Source: SpSt-501 sp037481615
Lineage (GTDB): Bacteria > Desulfobacterota > Desulfobacteria > Desulfobacterales > SpSt-501
DNA: 64,000 nt
Assembly (NCBI GenBank): GCA_037481615.1
Contig: JBBFLI010000001.1
Reading direction: 5' to 3' (one strand)
Shown here: positions 54,056 to 63,175 of the stretch, in pieces
Layout of the letters: every line of letters starts with the position of its first letter
Position numbering within the stretch: position 1 is the stretch's first letter
Translations under genes and position numbers: made by a program
The notes under the pieces: model-generated
What the model was told of the DNA's origin: nothing
What the model saw: the letters and a program-made list of their open reading frames with translations, nothing else
Databases searched by the model: none

Positions 54056-56176
54056 TCAGGAGGGCGCGCCGGGGGCGGCCTCGTCGACGGGGGAGGGGAC
54101 CGCGGCCAGGGTCTCCAGGCGATGGTGGCAGAGAATCCGGTGTCCGGCGGCGGGCTCGAGCGGCGGGGGCGTGACCGTTCGGCAGATCTCCCCCAGGATC
54201 CGGGGGCAGCGTTGCTGGAAACGGCACCCTCGACCGGCGAATTCGGCGGCGGGCCCTTCCTCCCGCAGGCGGATCCGGGACCGCCCGCCGTCGATCCGCG
54301 GGACGGCGGAAAGCAGAGCCTCGGTGTAGGGGTGAAACGGGGGGCGGAGGACCTGGGCGATCGTGCCTTCCTCGCAGATCCCCCCGCGGTACATCACCAG
54401 CACGCGGTGGGCGAGGTGGGCGACGACCGAGAGGTCGTGGGTGATGAAGAGAAAGGCGAGGCCCAGCTCCCGGCGCAGGTCCTCGAGCAGGTTGAGCACG
54501 GCCGCCTGCACGGAGACGTCGAGGGCCGACACGGCCTCGTCGCAGACGAGGAAACGCGGGGAGGTGGCGAGCGCCCGGGCGATGCCCACCCGCTGCTTTT
54601 CCCCGCCGCTCAGCTGGTGGGGGTAACGTGAGGCGTAGGACGGCGTCAGGCGCACCATCTCCAGGAGTTCCCCCACCCGCCGGCGGGCTTGCGCCCCCGT
54701 CGCGAGGCCGAAGCGCTCGAGGGGTCGCCCGATGATTTCGCCCACCGTCTTGCGCGGGTTGAGGGAGGAGTCCGGGTTCTGGAAGACGATCTGGGCCAGA
54801 CGCCGCACCGGTCGGATTTCCCTCTCGGAGGCGCGGGCGATCTCCCGGCCGTCGACGGCGATCGCGCCGTCATCGGGATCGATCAGCCGGAGGATCGTCC
54901 GGCCGAGCGTCGTCTTGCCGCATCCCGACTCGCCCACCAGGCCGAGCACCTCCCCCGGAGCGATCGCGAGCGATACACCGTCGAGCGCATGCAGGAATCG
55001 CGGCGCCCACGAGGGGCGGGGCAGTTTCCGCCCGGCGGGCTTTTCCCAGCCGAGCGCATCCCAGAAGCCCCCCAGCCGGTAGCGTTTCCTCAGGTCGCGG
55101 ACGACCACGAGCGGTGGAGCCGCCTTTTCCGCAGGCCCTCCGCCTGCGGCAAGGGGCCGCGCGCCGCCCACGGCTTCCTCCCAGGAGACGCCGCCGATCT
55201 CCTCCGCCCTCCAGCAGCGGACCGCGCGCCCCGGCCCCGGGGAGGAGAAAAGGGGTGACGCCCGGCGGCAGCGCGGCTCCCCGTAGGGGCAGCGCGGATG
55301 GAACAGGCAACCCGGGGGCGGCTCGAGCAGGTCGGGCAGCGTGCCCGGGATGGGGGAGAGCCGCGGGCGGTCGCCGACGGCGAGGCGCGGCAGGCTGGCC
55401 AGCAGGCCGCGCGTGTACGGATGGGCGGGATCGCGGAACACCGTTTTCGTGGGGCCCGTCTCGCAGACCTCCCCCGCGTAGAGGATGCAGACCGAATCGC
55501 ACAGCCGGTGGATCACGCCCAGGTTGTGGGAGATGAAGAGGATGGAGAGCCGCCGCATCCGGCGCAGGCTCTCGAGCAGGTCGAGGATCTGGGCTTCGAT
55601 GGTGACGTCGAGGGCGGTCGTGGGCTCGTCCAGGATGAGGAGCTCGGGTTCCGCGGCGAGCGCCGTGGCGATCAGGGCCCGTTGCTGCATGCCGCCCGAG
55701 AGCTGGTGGGGATAGGAACGGGCGACGACCTCGGGTCGGGGGATGCCCACCTGGTGGAGGAGACCGATCGCCGCGGCAAGCGCCTCGGATTCCGCGAGCC
55801 CTCGGTGGAAGACCATGGGCTCGGCCACCTGGCGCCCGACCGGAAGCGAGGGGTTGAGCGCCGTGAAGGGGTCCTGGAAAACGATCGCCATCCCGCCGCC
55901 GCGCAGCCGGCGCTTTTCCTCGGGCGACAGCGAAAGGAGATCCCGGCCGCCGAAGCGCAGCCGGCGCGCCGAAAGGGCGGCCTCCGGGCCGAGAAGACCC
56001 AGGAGGGCGAGAGCGACCGTGCTTTTCCCCGAGCCCGATTCCCCGGCCAGCCCCAGCGCTTCCCCCGGCGCCAGCCGGAAGGAGACGCCGTGGAGGGCGC
56101 GCAACACCCCCGCGGCGGTGGCGTAGGAGACGCAGAGATCCTCGACCTCGAGCAGCGGCGCTTCCGGCGGAGCCAT
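54056..56176 (-). CDS. Fused double ATP-binding protein of a peptide/nickel ABC transporter (DppD-DppF)
   Basis: 706 aa with two complete ATPase units. First: Walker A GESGSGKST at 45-53, LSGGMQQRALIATALA, LLILDEPTTALD, then the oligopeptide-type C-terminal Cys region (CLFHPRCPYGEPRC). Second: GESGCGKTT, LSGGEKQRVGIARALA, FLVCDEAVSALD and CRFQQRCP. In E. coli DppD and DppF are separate; here one chain. It powers the permeases encoded just upstream; its ATG abuts the dppC stop. Confidence 0.9.
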   Translation of the reverse strand: MAPPEAPLLEVEDLCVSYATAAGVLRALHGVSFRLAPGEALGLAGESGSGKSTVALALLGLLGPEAALSARRLRFGGRDLLSLSPEEKRRLRGGGMAIVFQDPFTALNPSLPVGRQVAEPMVFHRGLAESEALAAAIGLLHQVGIPRPEVVARSYPHQLSGGMQQRALIATALAAEPELLILDEPTTALDVTIEAQILDLLESLRRMRRLSILFISHNLGVIHRLCDSVCILYAGEVCETGPTKTVFRDPAHPYTRGLLASLPRLAVGDRPRLSPIPGTLPDLLEPPPGCLFHPRCPYGEPRCRRASPLFSSPGPGRAVRCWRAEEIGGVSWEEAVGGARPLAAGGGPAEKAAPPLVVVRDLRKRYRLGGFWDALGWEKPAGRKLPRPSWAPRFLHALDGVSLAIAPGEVLGLVGESGCGKTTLGRTILRLIDPDDGAIAVDGREIARASEREIRPVRRLAQIVFQNPDSSLNPRKTVGEIIGRPLERFGLATGAQARRRVGELLEMVRLTPSYASRYPHQLSGGEKQRVGIARALATSPRFLVCDEAVSALDVSVQAAVLNLLEDLRRELGLAFLFITHDLSVVAHLAHRVLVMYRGGICEEGTIAQVLRPPFHPYTEALLSAVPRIDGGRSRIRLREEGPAAEFAGRGCRFQQRCPRILGEICRTVTPPPLEPAAGHRILCHHRLETLAAVPSPVDEAAPGAPS

Positions 56177-57027
56177 CAGGCGCCTCCGTGGCGGAGCCGG
56201 GGGTCGAGCCATTCCCGCAGGCCGTCCCCCAGGAGGTTGATCCCCACGACGGTCAGGCACATGACGAGCCCCGGGAAGACCGCCATCCACCACGCCTGGT
56301 CGAGGTAGGAGCGGGCCTCGCTGATCATGAGGCCCCAGTCCGAGCTGGGCGGCTGGGCGCCCATGCCGAGAAAGGAGAGGGCGGCGCCGAGGAGGATTGC
56401 GAAGGTGACCCGGAGGCTCGCCTCGACGATGATCGGCGGCCAGGCGTTCGGCAGGATTTCACGGAAGAGGATGTAGCCTGCGCTCTCGCCGCGCGCGCGG
56501 GCGGCGAGGATGAACTCCTCCTGCGCGAGTTCGAGGGTGACCGAGCGGGTGACGCGGACGATCGCCGGGATGTAGACGATGCCCACGGCGAGCACCGTCT
56601 TCCAGAGGCTGGGGGGGGTGACCGCCAGGATGAGGAGCCCCAGGATGACCGGCGGGAAGGACATCAGAAGATCCATGAGGCGCATCAGCCACTCGTCGAT
56701 CCGGCCGCGGAAGAACCCCGCCGCGAGGCCCAGGGCGACGCCGCCGACGAGGCTCACCGCCGTCGCCGCGACCCCGAGGAGGAGGGAGAGCCGGGAACCC
56801 ACCAGAACCCGGCTGAAGACGTCGCGCCCGTATTCGTCGGTCCCGAACCAGTAAAGGGCGTTCGGCGCCTGCAGGCGGTCGCGGATGTGGAACTCGTCGT
56901 AGGGAAAGGGGGCGACCCAGGGGCCGACCAGCGCGGCCAGGGCGATCGCGAGGACGACGGCCGCGCCGGCGACGAGGTTCCCGGGCAGACGGCGTCGTGC
57001 CCCGGTCTCAAGAGGTCCGGCGGGCAT
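56176..57027 (-). CDS. dppC: Peptide/nickel ABC transporter permease, DppC type
   Basis: 283 aa, six helices. The N-terminal FGTDEYGRDVFSRVLVGSRLSLLLG is the OppC/DppC signature and EEFILAARARGESAGYILFREILPNAWPPIIVEASL the EAA loop that contacts the ATPase. Overlaps dppB by 20 bp. Confidence 0.9.
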   Translation of the reverse strand: MPAGPLETGARRRLPGNLVAGAAVVLAIALAALVGPWVAPFPYDEFHIRDRLQAPNALYWFGTDEYGRDVFSRVLVGSRLSLLLGVAATAVSLVGGVALGLAAGFFRGRIDEWLMRLMDLLMSFPPVILGLLILAVTPPSLWKTVLAVGIVYIPAIVRVTRSVTLELAQEEFILAARARGESAGYILFREILPNAWPPIIVEASLRVTFAILLGAALSFLGMGAQPPSSDWGLMISEARSYLDQAWWMAVFPGLVMCLTVVGINLLGDGLREWLDPRLRHGGA

Positions 57028-57964
57028 AGCGGATCCGGGGGTTCAACGCGGCGTAGAGCAGGTCGGCCGCGAGGTTGGCCAGGCAATAGACGGCCGTGAT
57101 GACGAGCAGCGTGGCCTGGATGAGGGGGAGGTCGCGGCGCTCGATGGCGAAAGCGACCAGCCGGCCGAGCCCGGGGAAGGCAAAGACCGTTTCCACGACC
57201 ACGATCCCGCCGAAGAGCCATCCCACGTCGATCGCCAGCACGGTGATCGTCGGCAGCAGCGCGTTCCGCAGGGCGTGCCGGAAGAGGATCACCCGCTCGG
57301 GCAGGCCCTTCGCGCGCGCGGCGAGGACGTAGCGGGAGCGCAGCGTTTCGAGCATGGAAGAACGGGTCAGCCGCGAGACGTGGGCGATCAGGGTGAAGGT
57401 GAGGGTGAGGGTGGGGCCGATCAGCCGTGCGAACCAGTTTCCGAACCCCTCGCCGATCGGGCTGTAACCCGCCGAGGGAAGCCATCCCAGCCAGCGGGCG
57501 AAGACGAGGATGAAGGCGATCCCCCAGAAAAACTCGGGCACGGAGATGCCCAGGTAGGAGAAGACCGAGACGGCGTGATCGATCGGTCGGTTCTTGCGGA
57601 CGGCGGCGATCACGCCGAGGAGGATGCCGACCGAGGCGACGAGGACGAAGCTCAGGGCGGCGAGCACGGCCGATCGGCCGAGAGCCTCGGCGAGCACCGG
57701 ACCGATCGGCCGTTCCATGATCAGCGACTGGCCGAAATCGCCCCGGACGATGCCGAAAAACCAGCGGCCGTATTGGATGACCAGGGGGTCCTTCAGCCCG
57801 AGCCGGGTCTCGACCGCCTCGATCGCATCGGGGGTGGCGAACTGGCCGAGGATCATGCGGGCCACGTTCCCCGGGAGCACCTGGGTGATGGCGAACAGCA
57901 GGACGGACATCACCCCCAGGAGAAGGACGATCAGGACGAGCCGCCGCAGCGTGTAGAGCACCAT
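57008..57964 (-). CDS. dppB: Peptide/nickel ABC transporter permease, DppB type
   Basis: 318 aa, six helices. It opens with LRRLVLIVLLLGVMSVLLFAITQVLPGNVARMILG, typical of DppB, and has the EAA-like loop RYVLAARAKGLPERVILFRHALRNALLP. Heterodimer partner of DppC. Confidence 0.9.
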   Translation of the reverse strand: MVLYTLRRLVLIVLLLGVMSVLLFAITQVLPGNVARMILGQFATPDAIEAVETRLGLKDPLVIQYGRWFFGIVRGDFGQSLIMERPIGPVLAEALGRSAVLAALSFVLVASVGILLGVIAAVRKNRPIDHAVSVFSYLGISVPEFFWGIAFILVFARWLGWLPSAGYSPIGEGFGNWFARLIGPTLTLTFTLIAHVSRLTRSSMLETLRSRYVLAARAKGLPERVILFRHALRNALLPTITVLAIDVGWLFGGIVVVETVFAFPGLGRLVAFAIERRDLPLIQATLLVITAVYCLANLAADLLYAALNPRIRYARRTS

Positions 57965-58009
57965 CTCGCAGGCTCCGGGGGCGCCGGCTCGCCGGCGCGC
58001 ACGGGCGAT

Positions 58010-58041
58010 CCCCCTGCGGGGCGGCTCCGCCCCGCAGGGGG
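58010..58041 (-). other. Strong hairpin between dppA and dppB
   Basis: Perfect 15-bp stem, CCCCCTGCGGGGCGG (58010-58024) and its complement (58027-58041), 2-nt nominal loop, no T-run. Placed after the binding-protein gene, as in many ABC operons, it may protect dppA mRNA and lower permease expression. Confidence 0.6.
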
Positions 58042-58054
58042 CCGAAAGGGGAGG

Positions 58055-59548
58055 TTATTCGAGGGTCACCTGGCGCACGTCGAACCAGAGCATGGGGTTG
58101 GAACGCAGCCCCTTCACCTCTTTTCGGAAGCCGTCGACCTGGTTCACGACGTAGGGCACGACCGAGGGCGGGTCCTCGGCGACGACCTGCTGCAGCTCGC
58201 GGTAGAGCTTGCGCCGCTCCTCGACCGAGGCGGTCTGGCGGGCCGTGTCCAGAATGCGGTCGACGCGCTCGTTCTTGTAGTGCCACAGCCCCGTGTTCCA
58301 GGAGCCCGAGCTGTGGTACCAGGGGTAGAGCGAGGTGTCGACGGTCGGGCGGCTGAAAAAGCCGTTGATCGAGAAGGCGGCCTTGCCCTCCACATCGGCC
58401 AGGAACTTGTCCCAGGGGACGCGCTGGATGTTCACCTTCACGCCCACGGCCTTGAGCATGTCGCGCACGGCCAGTCCCAGCCGTTCGCGCTCCGGCCGGC
58501 CCTCGGGGACCATCAGGGTCGTCTCGAAGCCGTTCGGGAGGCCGGCCTCCGCCAAGAGCTTTTTTGCGGCGGCGGGATCGGCCTTGAGCGGGATGGACTC
58601 GTTGAAAAAGGGGTGGCTCGGGGGGATCGGCGTGAGGGTGGGGCTGCCGTGCCCGAAGAGGGCGATTTCGGCGGCCTGGGCCTTGTCGATCGCCAGGAAC
58701 ACCGCCTTGCGCACCTTCGGGTTGTCGAAGGGGGCCATGCGGTTGTGCATGATGATGCCGTCCCAGCTCGAGGTCGCAACCTCGTCCACCACCACCTGGG
58801 GATGTTTCTTCAGCCGGTCGATCGCCTCGAGGGGGAGCTTCCAGACGGCGTGCACTTCCCCGGTCTCGAGGGCGGCGATGCGCGTCGCGCTCTCGGGGAT
58901 GACCAGCAGTGTGACGGCATCCAGGCGGGGGAGTCCGGTCTCGAAGTAATCGGGATTCTTCACGAGCTCCACGCGATCCCCGGGCTTGAAGGACTTGAAG
59001 CGGAAGGGGCCCGTGCCGACCGGCTGGGTGGGAAGCTCGGCGATCCGCTCCTTGGGGACGACGCGCGCCTGGCGCTCGCCCAGGATTTCGGGGAAAGCGG
59101 CGTAGGGCAGGGAGAGCGTGAACTTCACGGTGTAGCGGTCCGGGGCTTCGATCTTTTCGACCATCAGGAAGTTGACCCGCGCCGTGGAGCCGGTCGCCTT
59201 GTCCTGGATCCGCTCGATCGTCGCCTTCACGTCCTCGCTGTCGAGCTCGCGGCCGTGGTGGAAACGCACCCCCTTGCGCAGGTGGAAGGTCCAGGTCTTG
59301 AGATCGGGGCTCGCTTCCCAGCGCTCGGCCAGATCCGGCTGAACGCTCATGTCCGGGGCGATCCGGGTCAGGGCGTTGAAGACCATGAACATGTAGAGGT
59401 ACTCGTCGCCGCTCTTCGCCTTGGCCGGGTCGAGCGTGTTCAGGTTGGCGGTGAGGGCGACCTTCAGGTGGCCGCCCGCGGCCTCGAGCCGGGGAAGAAA
59501 GAACAGGCCCAGAAGCAACACGAGGAAAACGGCTGTCGCCTTACGCAT
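58055..59548 (-). CDS. dppA: Peptide/solute ABC transporter substrate-binding protein
   Basis: 497 aa from ATG 59548, preceded by GGAGGAGG. Signal peptide 1-24. SBP_bac_5 family: LKVALTANLNTLDPAKAKSGDEYLYMFMVFNAL, WTFHLRKGVRFHHGRELDSEDVKATIERI, QPVGTGPFRFKSFKPGDRVELVKNPDYF and VRKAVFLAIDKAQAAE. Ligand may be a peptide, but the family also binds nickel-chelates and glutathione. Confidence 0.9.
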   Translation of the reverse strand: MRKATAVFLVLLLGLFFLPRLEAAGGHLKVALTANLNTLDPAKAKSGDEYLYMFMVFNALTRIAPDMSVQPDLAERWEASPDLKTWTFHLRKGVRFHHGRELDSEDVKATIERIQDKATGSTARVNFLMVEKIEAPDRYTVKFTLSLPYAAFPEILGERQARVVPKERIAELPTQPVGTGPFRFKSFKPGDRVELVKNPDYFETGLPRLDAVTLLVIPESATRIAALETGEVHAVWKLPLEAIDRLKKHPQVVVDEVATSSWDGIIMHNRMAPFDNPKVRKAVFLAIDKAQAAEIALFGHGSPTLTPIPPSHPFFNESIPLKADPAAAKKLLAEAGLPNGFETTLMVPEGRPERERLGLAVRDMLKAVGVKVNIQRVPWDKFLADVEGKAAFSINGFFSRPTVDTSLYPWYHSSGSWNTGLWHYKNERVDRILDTARQTASVEERRKLYRELQQVVAEDPPSVVPYVVNQVDGFRKEVKGLRSNPMLWFDVRQVTLE

Positions 59549-59638
59549 AAGGTGCCTCCTCCATGTGGGGGTGGGGGGGAAGGGGCGAGCCCGCATCGAT
59601 CGCGTCGCGGCCCCTGCCCCCGGCAACGCTCCGCCTCG

Positions 59639-59668
59639 TTCATAGCCGCCCGCCCGTTCCGGTGTCAA
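59639..59668 (-). promoter_or_regulatory. Predicted dppA-operon promoter
   Basis: Minus strand perfect TTGACA (59668-59663), 18-bp spacer, TATGAA (59644-59639); leader about 85 nt. It ends exactly at the patatin gene stop, so the dpp operon has its own promoter. Confidence 0.6.
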
Positions 59669-60595
59669 TCACCACCAACGTTGCAGCCAGGCGATCGTCT
59701 CCCGGAGCGGCAGCGCCTCGGCGAAGCGGACGAGGGCCGGGATCCTGCCGACGTCGTCCATCGGGAAGGTGCTCCCCGCCGGAAAGACGGGGCAGAGCCG
59801 GTGGTAGCGGTCGCCCAGGATCTGGCGGCACTGGTAGTCGGCGATCCCCGCGGTGCCGTCAAGCATGAGGTTGACCAGCGGTTTCGCCCACTGGGCGTAG
59901 CCCCAGTCGTTGACCCGGCCTTTGATGTACTGGAGGTTCAGACCGGTTCCGAGCGAAAGCAGACGCACCTCGTCGAGGGCGGGCGGGGTGCCGTGGCGCC
60001 GGTCCTGGGTCTGGGCGAGAGCGCACATGGCGGGGTTGTTCGCGTAGACCCCGCCGTCGATGTAGCCGTCGACCGAGGGGAAATAGGTCGGTGCGGCGCA
60101 AGTGTAGAGGCCCACGTCCGCGGCGCGCATCGCGGCGTCGGTCCCCGGCCCGGGCAGGTTGTGGAAGAGCTTGGGCTTCCATTGCCGCCTGTCGGGGTCG
60201 GGGTCCTCGTTGTCGAGGTCGAAGCTCGTAATGAGGACCGGCTTGGCGAGCTCCCCCAGGGTCGCCTCGCCGAAGAGGCGGCGCAGCTCGCGGCGCAGGC
60301 CCTTGATGTCGTACTCGGCGCCGCGCAGCTTGCCCAGATCCACGAGGTCGTCCAGCCAGGAGTCGTCGAAGATCACCTTCGCCTTCTCCTCGTAGAGGCG
60401 ACGGATCTCGGCCAAATCGATCCCGCGGGCGATCGCCAGCGCAATCAGCCCGCCGGTCGAAGTCCCGGCCACGAGATCGACTTTCGCGAGCAGCTCCTCA
60501 AGCCCGGGGGTGGCGGTGAGACGCTGCAGGATCACGGCCGGAAGCAGGCCCCGAACGCCGCCTCCGTCGATGGAGAGGATGCGGGTCGTCGCCAT
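59669..60595 (-). CDS. Patatin-like phospholipase
   Basis: 308 aa. Oxyanion motif DGGGVRG at 10-16, nucleophile elbow GTSTG with Ser46, and catalytic Asp180 in YIDGG, i.e. the Ser-Asp dyad. It would hydrolyse acyl groups of lipids. No signal peptide or membrane helix. No partner gene (cyclase, sensor or effector) stands nearby. Confidence 0.87.
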   Translation of the reverse strand: MATTRILSIDGGGVRGLLPAVILQRLTATPGLEELLAKVDLVAGTSTGGLIALAIARGIDLAEIRRLYEEKAKVIFDDSWLDDLVDLGKLRGAEYDIKGLRRELRRLFGEATLGELAKPVLITSFDLDNEDPDPDRRQWKPKLFHNLPGPGTDAAMRAADVGLYTCAAPTYFPSVDGYIDGGVYANNPAMCALAQTQDRRHGTPPALDEVRLLSLGTGLNLQYIKGRVNDWGYAQWAKPLVNLMLDGTAGIADYQCRQILGDRYHRLCPVFPAGSTFPMDDVGRIPALVRFAEALPLRETIAWLQRWW

Positions 60596-60619
60596 GGCAG
60601 GCTCCTTTCCCGATCGGGG

Positions 60620-60637
60620 GCTCCCCGCGAGGGGAGC
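60620..60637. other. Small GNRA-loop hairpin between radical SAM and patatin genes
   Basis: GCTCCCC-GCGA-GGGGAGC (60620-60637), a 7-bp stem with a GCGA loop, in the 82-bp gap between two minus-strand genes. Possible weak terminator. Confidence 0.35.
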
Positions 60638-60677
60638 GTTTGGCGGCGGTTGGCCGGGGGGCGAAGGGCCCCTCGGG

Positions 60678-62003
60678 TCACCGCGGGTCCGGTCCCCGCA
60701 CGCGCCATTTCTCCCGCGGCGGGTTGAAGTAGCCGAATTTCAGCCCGGGGAATTCACGACGCACGGCCGCCAGGAGCGCCCGCATGCCGAAGGGGATCTC
60801 CGGGCGGGCGACCTCGGCCATGGCCTGCCGGTAGCGCAGCGGATCGAAGTTCAGGTTGCGCCACTGGATCATGTGCACCGGATGGCGGCGCAGGAAGGCG
60901 CACAGGGCCTTGAACTCCGAGGGCGTGTCGGTGAAGCCCGGGGTGTTCAGGTAGTTGACGGCGACGAAGAGGCCGCGCTCGAGGGCGAGGTCGATGCTGC
61001 GCAGCACGTCCCGGAAGCGGTACCCGCGGGGTCGGAAATAGGCCTCGTAGCAGGCGGGTCGCAGGCTGTTCGCGCTGACGCGGATGCTGTCGAGTCCGGC
61101 CGCGCAGAGAATCGCCAGCTCGCGGGGGAGGCTCGCGTTCGTGTTCAGGTGGATCGTGCCCCGTGCCGTTTTCTCGCGGATGCGACGGATGGCCGGGGCG
61201 ATCACGCGGGCGGCGGTCAGCGGCTCGCCCTCGCAGCCCTGGCCGAAGCTCACGACCGGTCGGGGGGCGCGCCCGATGTGCGCGAGGGCGACCTCGGCGA
61301 TTTCCGCGGGGCCGGGCGTGAACCGGAGGCGTTCCTGGGTGCAGGGGATCTCGCCTCCCGGCTGGTGCGAGAGGCACCCCAGGCAGCGCGCGTTGCAGGT
61401 CACGGCGGTGGGAAGCGGCGCCTCGTAGCGGCCGAGAAAGAAGTTTTTCCCGGCCGGGCAGCCGTAGACGAGGGCGCAGGTCTCGAGGTGCCGCCGGAGG
61501 CGGTTGTGCGGCAGGAGCCGGCGCAGCCGGCGGATCCCCCTGCGCACGGCGGAAAGCGGCATGCGGCGCAGATCCTGGCGCGGCTCCCAGTCGACCCGCA
61601 CCGCCGCCGCCCGGAACCGCCCCCCGCCCCAGCCGACCGCGCCGTAGCAGAAAAGCGGCAGCGCCCGCGCGCCCTCCCGTTCGCGGTAGGCGGGGGCCCA
61701 GGTGGCGACGACCCCCGGCGAGTTGAACGCCGCCACGGGGAACAGCGGGGTGTCGGGCGCCTCGGGATGCGTCGGAACGGGTTCGAGCCGTCGGCGTTCC
61801 CTGTGGTAGAGCAGCGGCACGCGGTCCGGCAGAAGCAAGAGCTCGCTTCCCGGGGGGAGCGGGATCGTCTCCCCGCGTGCGAGCGGCGCGAAGAAACCCC
61901 CGGCCATCCCGACCGCGGCGTACCCGGGGAGATCGAAGATGCGGCCCTCGGGATCGGCGACGAGGGCGGATAGATCGTCTCGGGGGGAAGGTTGGGCATC
62001 CAT
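60678..62003 (-). CDS. Radical SAM protein of unknown function
   Basis: 441 aa from ATG 62003; TTG 62024 is an alternative start. The [4Fe-4S]-AdoMet motif is C203-x3-C207-x2-C210 (CNARCLGC), after an unusually long, about 200-residue, N-terminal region (beta-rich, ending ETCALVYGCPAGKNFFLGRYEAPLPTAV). Downstream, VVSFGQGCEGEPLT is the GGE-like region and HLNTNASLPRELAILCAAGLDSIRVSANSL the core strand, as in MoaA/PqqE-type radical SAM proteins. Substrate unknown. Confidence 0.8.
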   Translation of the reverse strand: MDAQPSPRDDLSALVADPEGRIFDLPGYAAVGMAGGFFAPLARGETIPLPPGSELLLLPDRVPLLYHRERRRLEPVPTHPEAPDTPLFPVAAFNSPGVVATWAPAYREREGARALPLFCYGAVGWGGGRFRAAAVRVDWEPRQDLRRMPLSAVRRGIRRLRRLLPHNRLRRHLETCALVYGCPAGKNFFLGRYEAPLPTAVTCNARCLGCLSHQPGGEIPCTQERLRFTPGPAEIAEVALAHIGRAPRPVVSFGQGCEGEPLTAARVIAPAIRRIREKTARGTIHLNTNASLPRELAILCAAGLDSIRVSANSLRPACYEAYFRPRGYRFRDVLRSIDLALERGLFVAVNYLNTPGFTDTPSEFKALCAFLRRHPVHMIQWRNLNFDPLRYRQAMAEVARPEIPFGMRALLAAVRREFPGLKFGYFNPPREKWRVRGPDPR

Positions 62004-62040
62004 CGCGGTCTGGCCCCGGCGCAACCGGCGGGCCTACCCT

Positions 62041-62069
62041 CTTGTAGAAGGGGGCGCAGGCCTTGTCAA
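62041..62069 (-). promoter_or_regulatory. Predicted promoter of the radical SAM gene
   Basis: Minus strand perfect TTGACA (62069-62064), 17-bp spacer, TACAAG (62046-62041), about 38 bp upstream of ATG 62003. Confidence 0.6.
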
Positions 62070-62084
62070 AGGGGCGAACGACCC

Positions 62085-62113
62085 TTGACCCGACATGACC
62101 CCGATGCTAATGC
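62085..62113 (+). promoter_or_regulatory. Predicted promoter of the gctAB-like genes
   Basis: TTGACC (62085-62090), 17-bp spacer, TAATGC (62108-62113), about 37 bp upstream of the first ATG. Confidence 0.45.
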
Positions 62114-62149
62114 CGGGCGGAAAGATTCCGCGGCCGCCGCGGAGCAAGG

Positions 62150-63139
62150 ATGGGGTCGCTCGCGATGAGAATTGCGCCCGACAAGGTCATGGGGCTCGAG
62201 GAGGCCGTCTCCCGTTTCGTCCCGGACGGGGCCCACCTCTCCCTCGGGGGCTTCACCTGCAACCGGAACCCGATGGCCGCGGTCTACGAGATCATCCGCC
62301 AGCGCAAGAAAAACCTGCATCTTTACGCCCACTCGAACGGCCAGGGGGTGGACGAGCTCGTGGGTGCGGGCTGTGTCGCGCGGATCGAGATCGCCTACGC
62401 CGGCACGGGCCGCTTCGCCCCGACCTGCATCCGGTTCCGCAAAGCCGTCGAATCGGGCGGCATCCATTTCGAGGACTACTCCAATTACCAGATGACGCTC
62501 CGCTTCCTCGCCGGGGCGATGGGGGTCCCCTTTCTCCCGACCCGCTCGGGGCTGGGGACCGATATCCTCGCCCGCTGGGGCTTTTCGGAGCCGATGCGCG
62601 CGGCCGACCCGCGGCTGCCGAAGAAGAAGCTCGTCGTCCTCGAGAATCCCTTCGGCGACTGGGCGGAAACCGAACGCGTGGTGCTCGTTCCCGCGATCCG
62701 GCCGGACGTCACGCTGCTCCACGTCCAGAAGGCCTCCCCGGACGGAACCTGCCGCATCGCCGGGCTCGCCTTCGCCGACGTGGAGCAGGCCCGTGCGGCG
62801 CGCCACGTCCTCGTGACCTGCGAGGAGCTCGTCGGGCCGGAGGACTTGCGCGACGAGCCCGAGCGCAACCAGATCCCCGGGGTGGTCGTCGACGCCGTGG
62901 TCCACGTGCCCTACGGCGCCTACCCCACGGCCTGTTACCGTTACTACGACTACGATCCCGTCTTCCTGAGCGAATACCGCACGGCGGCGACCGACGAGGG
63001 GCGCTGGGCGGAATACCTCGAGCGCTGGGTCTTCGGCATGCCGGCTCACGCCGCACGCATCGCCGCGGTGGGCCCGGAGCGGCTCTCCGCCATCCAGGCC
63101 GACCCCCGCACGGGCTATGCCACCGGCCTCAAGCGCTGA
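62150..63139 (+). CDS. CoA-transferase alpha subunit, GctA type
   Basis: 329 aa from ATG 62150 (ATG 62165 possible). Family I CoA-transferase alpha chain: VPDGAHLSLGGFTCNRNPMAAVYEIIRQ, PTRSGLGTDILA, VVDAVVHVPYGAYPTACYRYYDYD. It is homologous to the first half of the fused protein at 38655. The acid and CoA donor are unknown. Confidence 0.87.
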   Translation: MGSLAMRIAPDKVMGLEEAVSRFVPDGAHLSLGGFTCNRNPMAAVYEIIRQRKKNLHLYAHSNGQGVDELVGAGCVARIEIAYAGTGRFAPTCIRFRKAVESGGIHFEDYSNYQMTLRFLAGAMGVPFLPTRSGLGTDILARWGFSEPMRAADPRLPKKKLVVLENPFGDWAETERVVLVPAIRPDVTLLHVQKASPDGTCRIAGLAFADVEQARAARHVLVTCEELVGPEDLRDEPERNQIPGVVVDAVVHVPYGAYPTACYRYYDYDPVFLSEYRTAATDEGRWAEYLERWVFGMPAHAARIAAVGPERLSAIQADPRTGYATGLKR

Positions 63140-63175
63140 GACGGGCGCGGGGACCGCCCCGCCCGGGAGAGCGAC

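Noticed and set aside
59669..60595. Patatin as a CapV-type effector of an anti-phage CBASS system
   Set aside because: No CD-NTase, Cap2 or Cap3 gene is nearby; neighbours are a peptide transporter and a radical SAM gene. The c-di-AMP cyclase at 3634 is of the housekeeping membrane type and 55 kb away.
57275..60727. A 1150-codon plus-strand frame over dppB, dppA and the patatin gene
   Set aside because: Antisense to three certain genes, with no motif and antisense-type composition.
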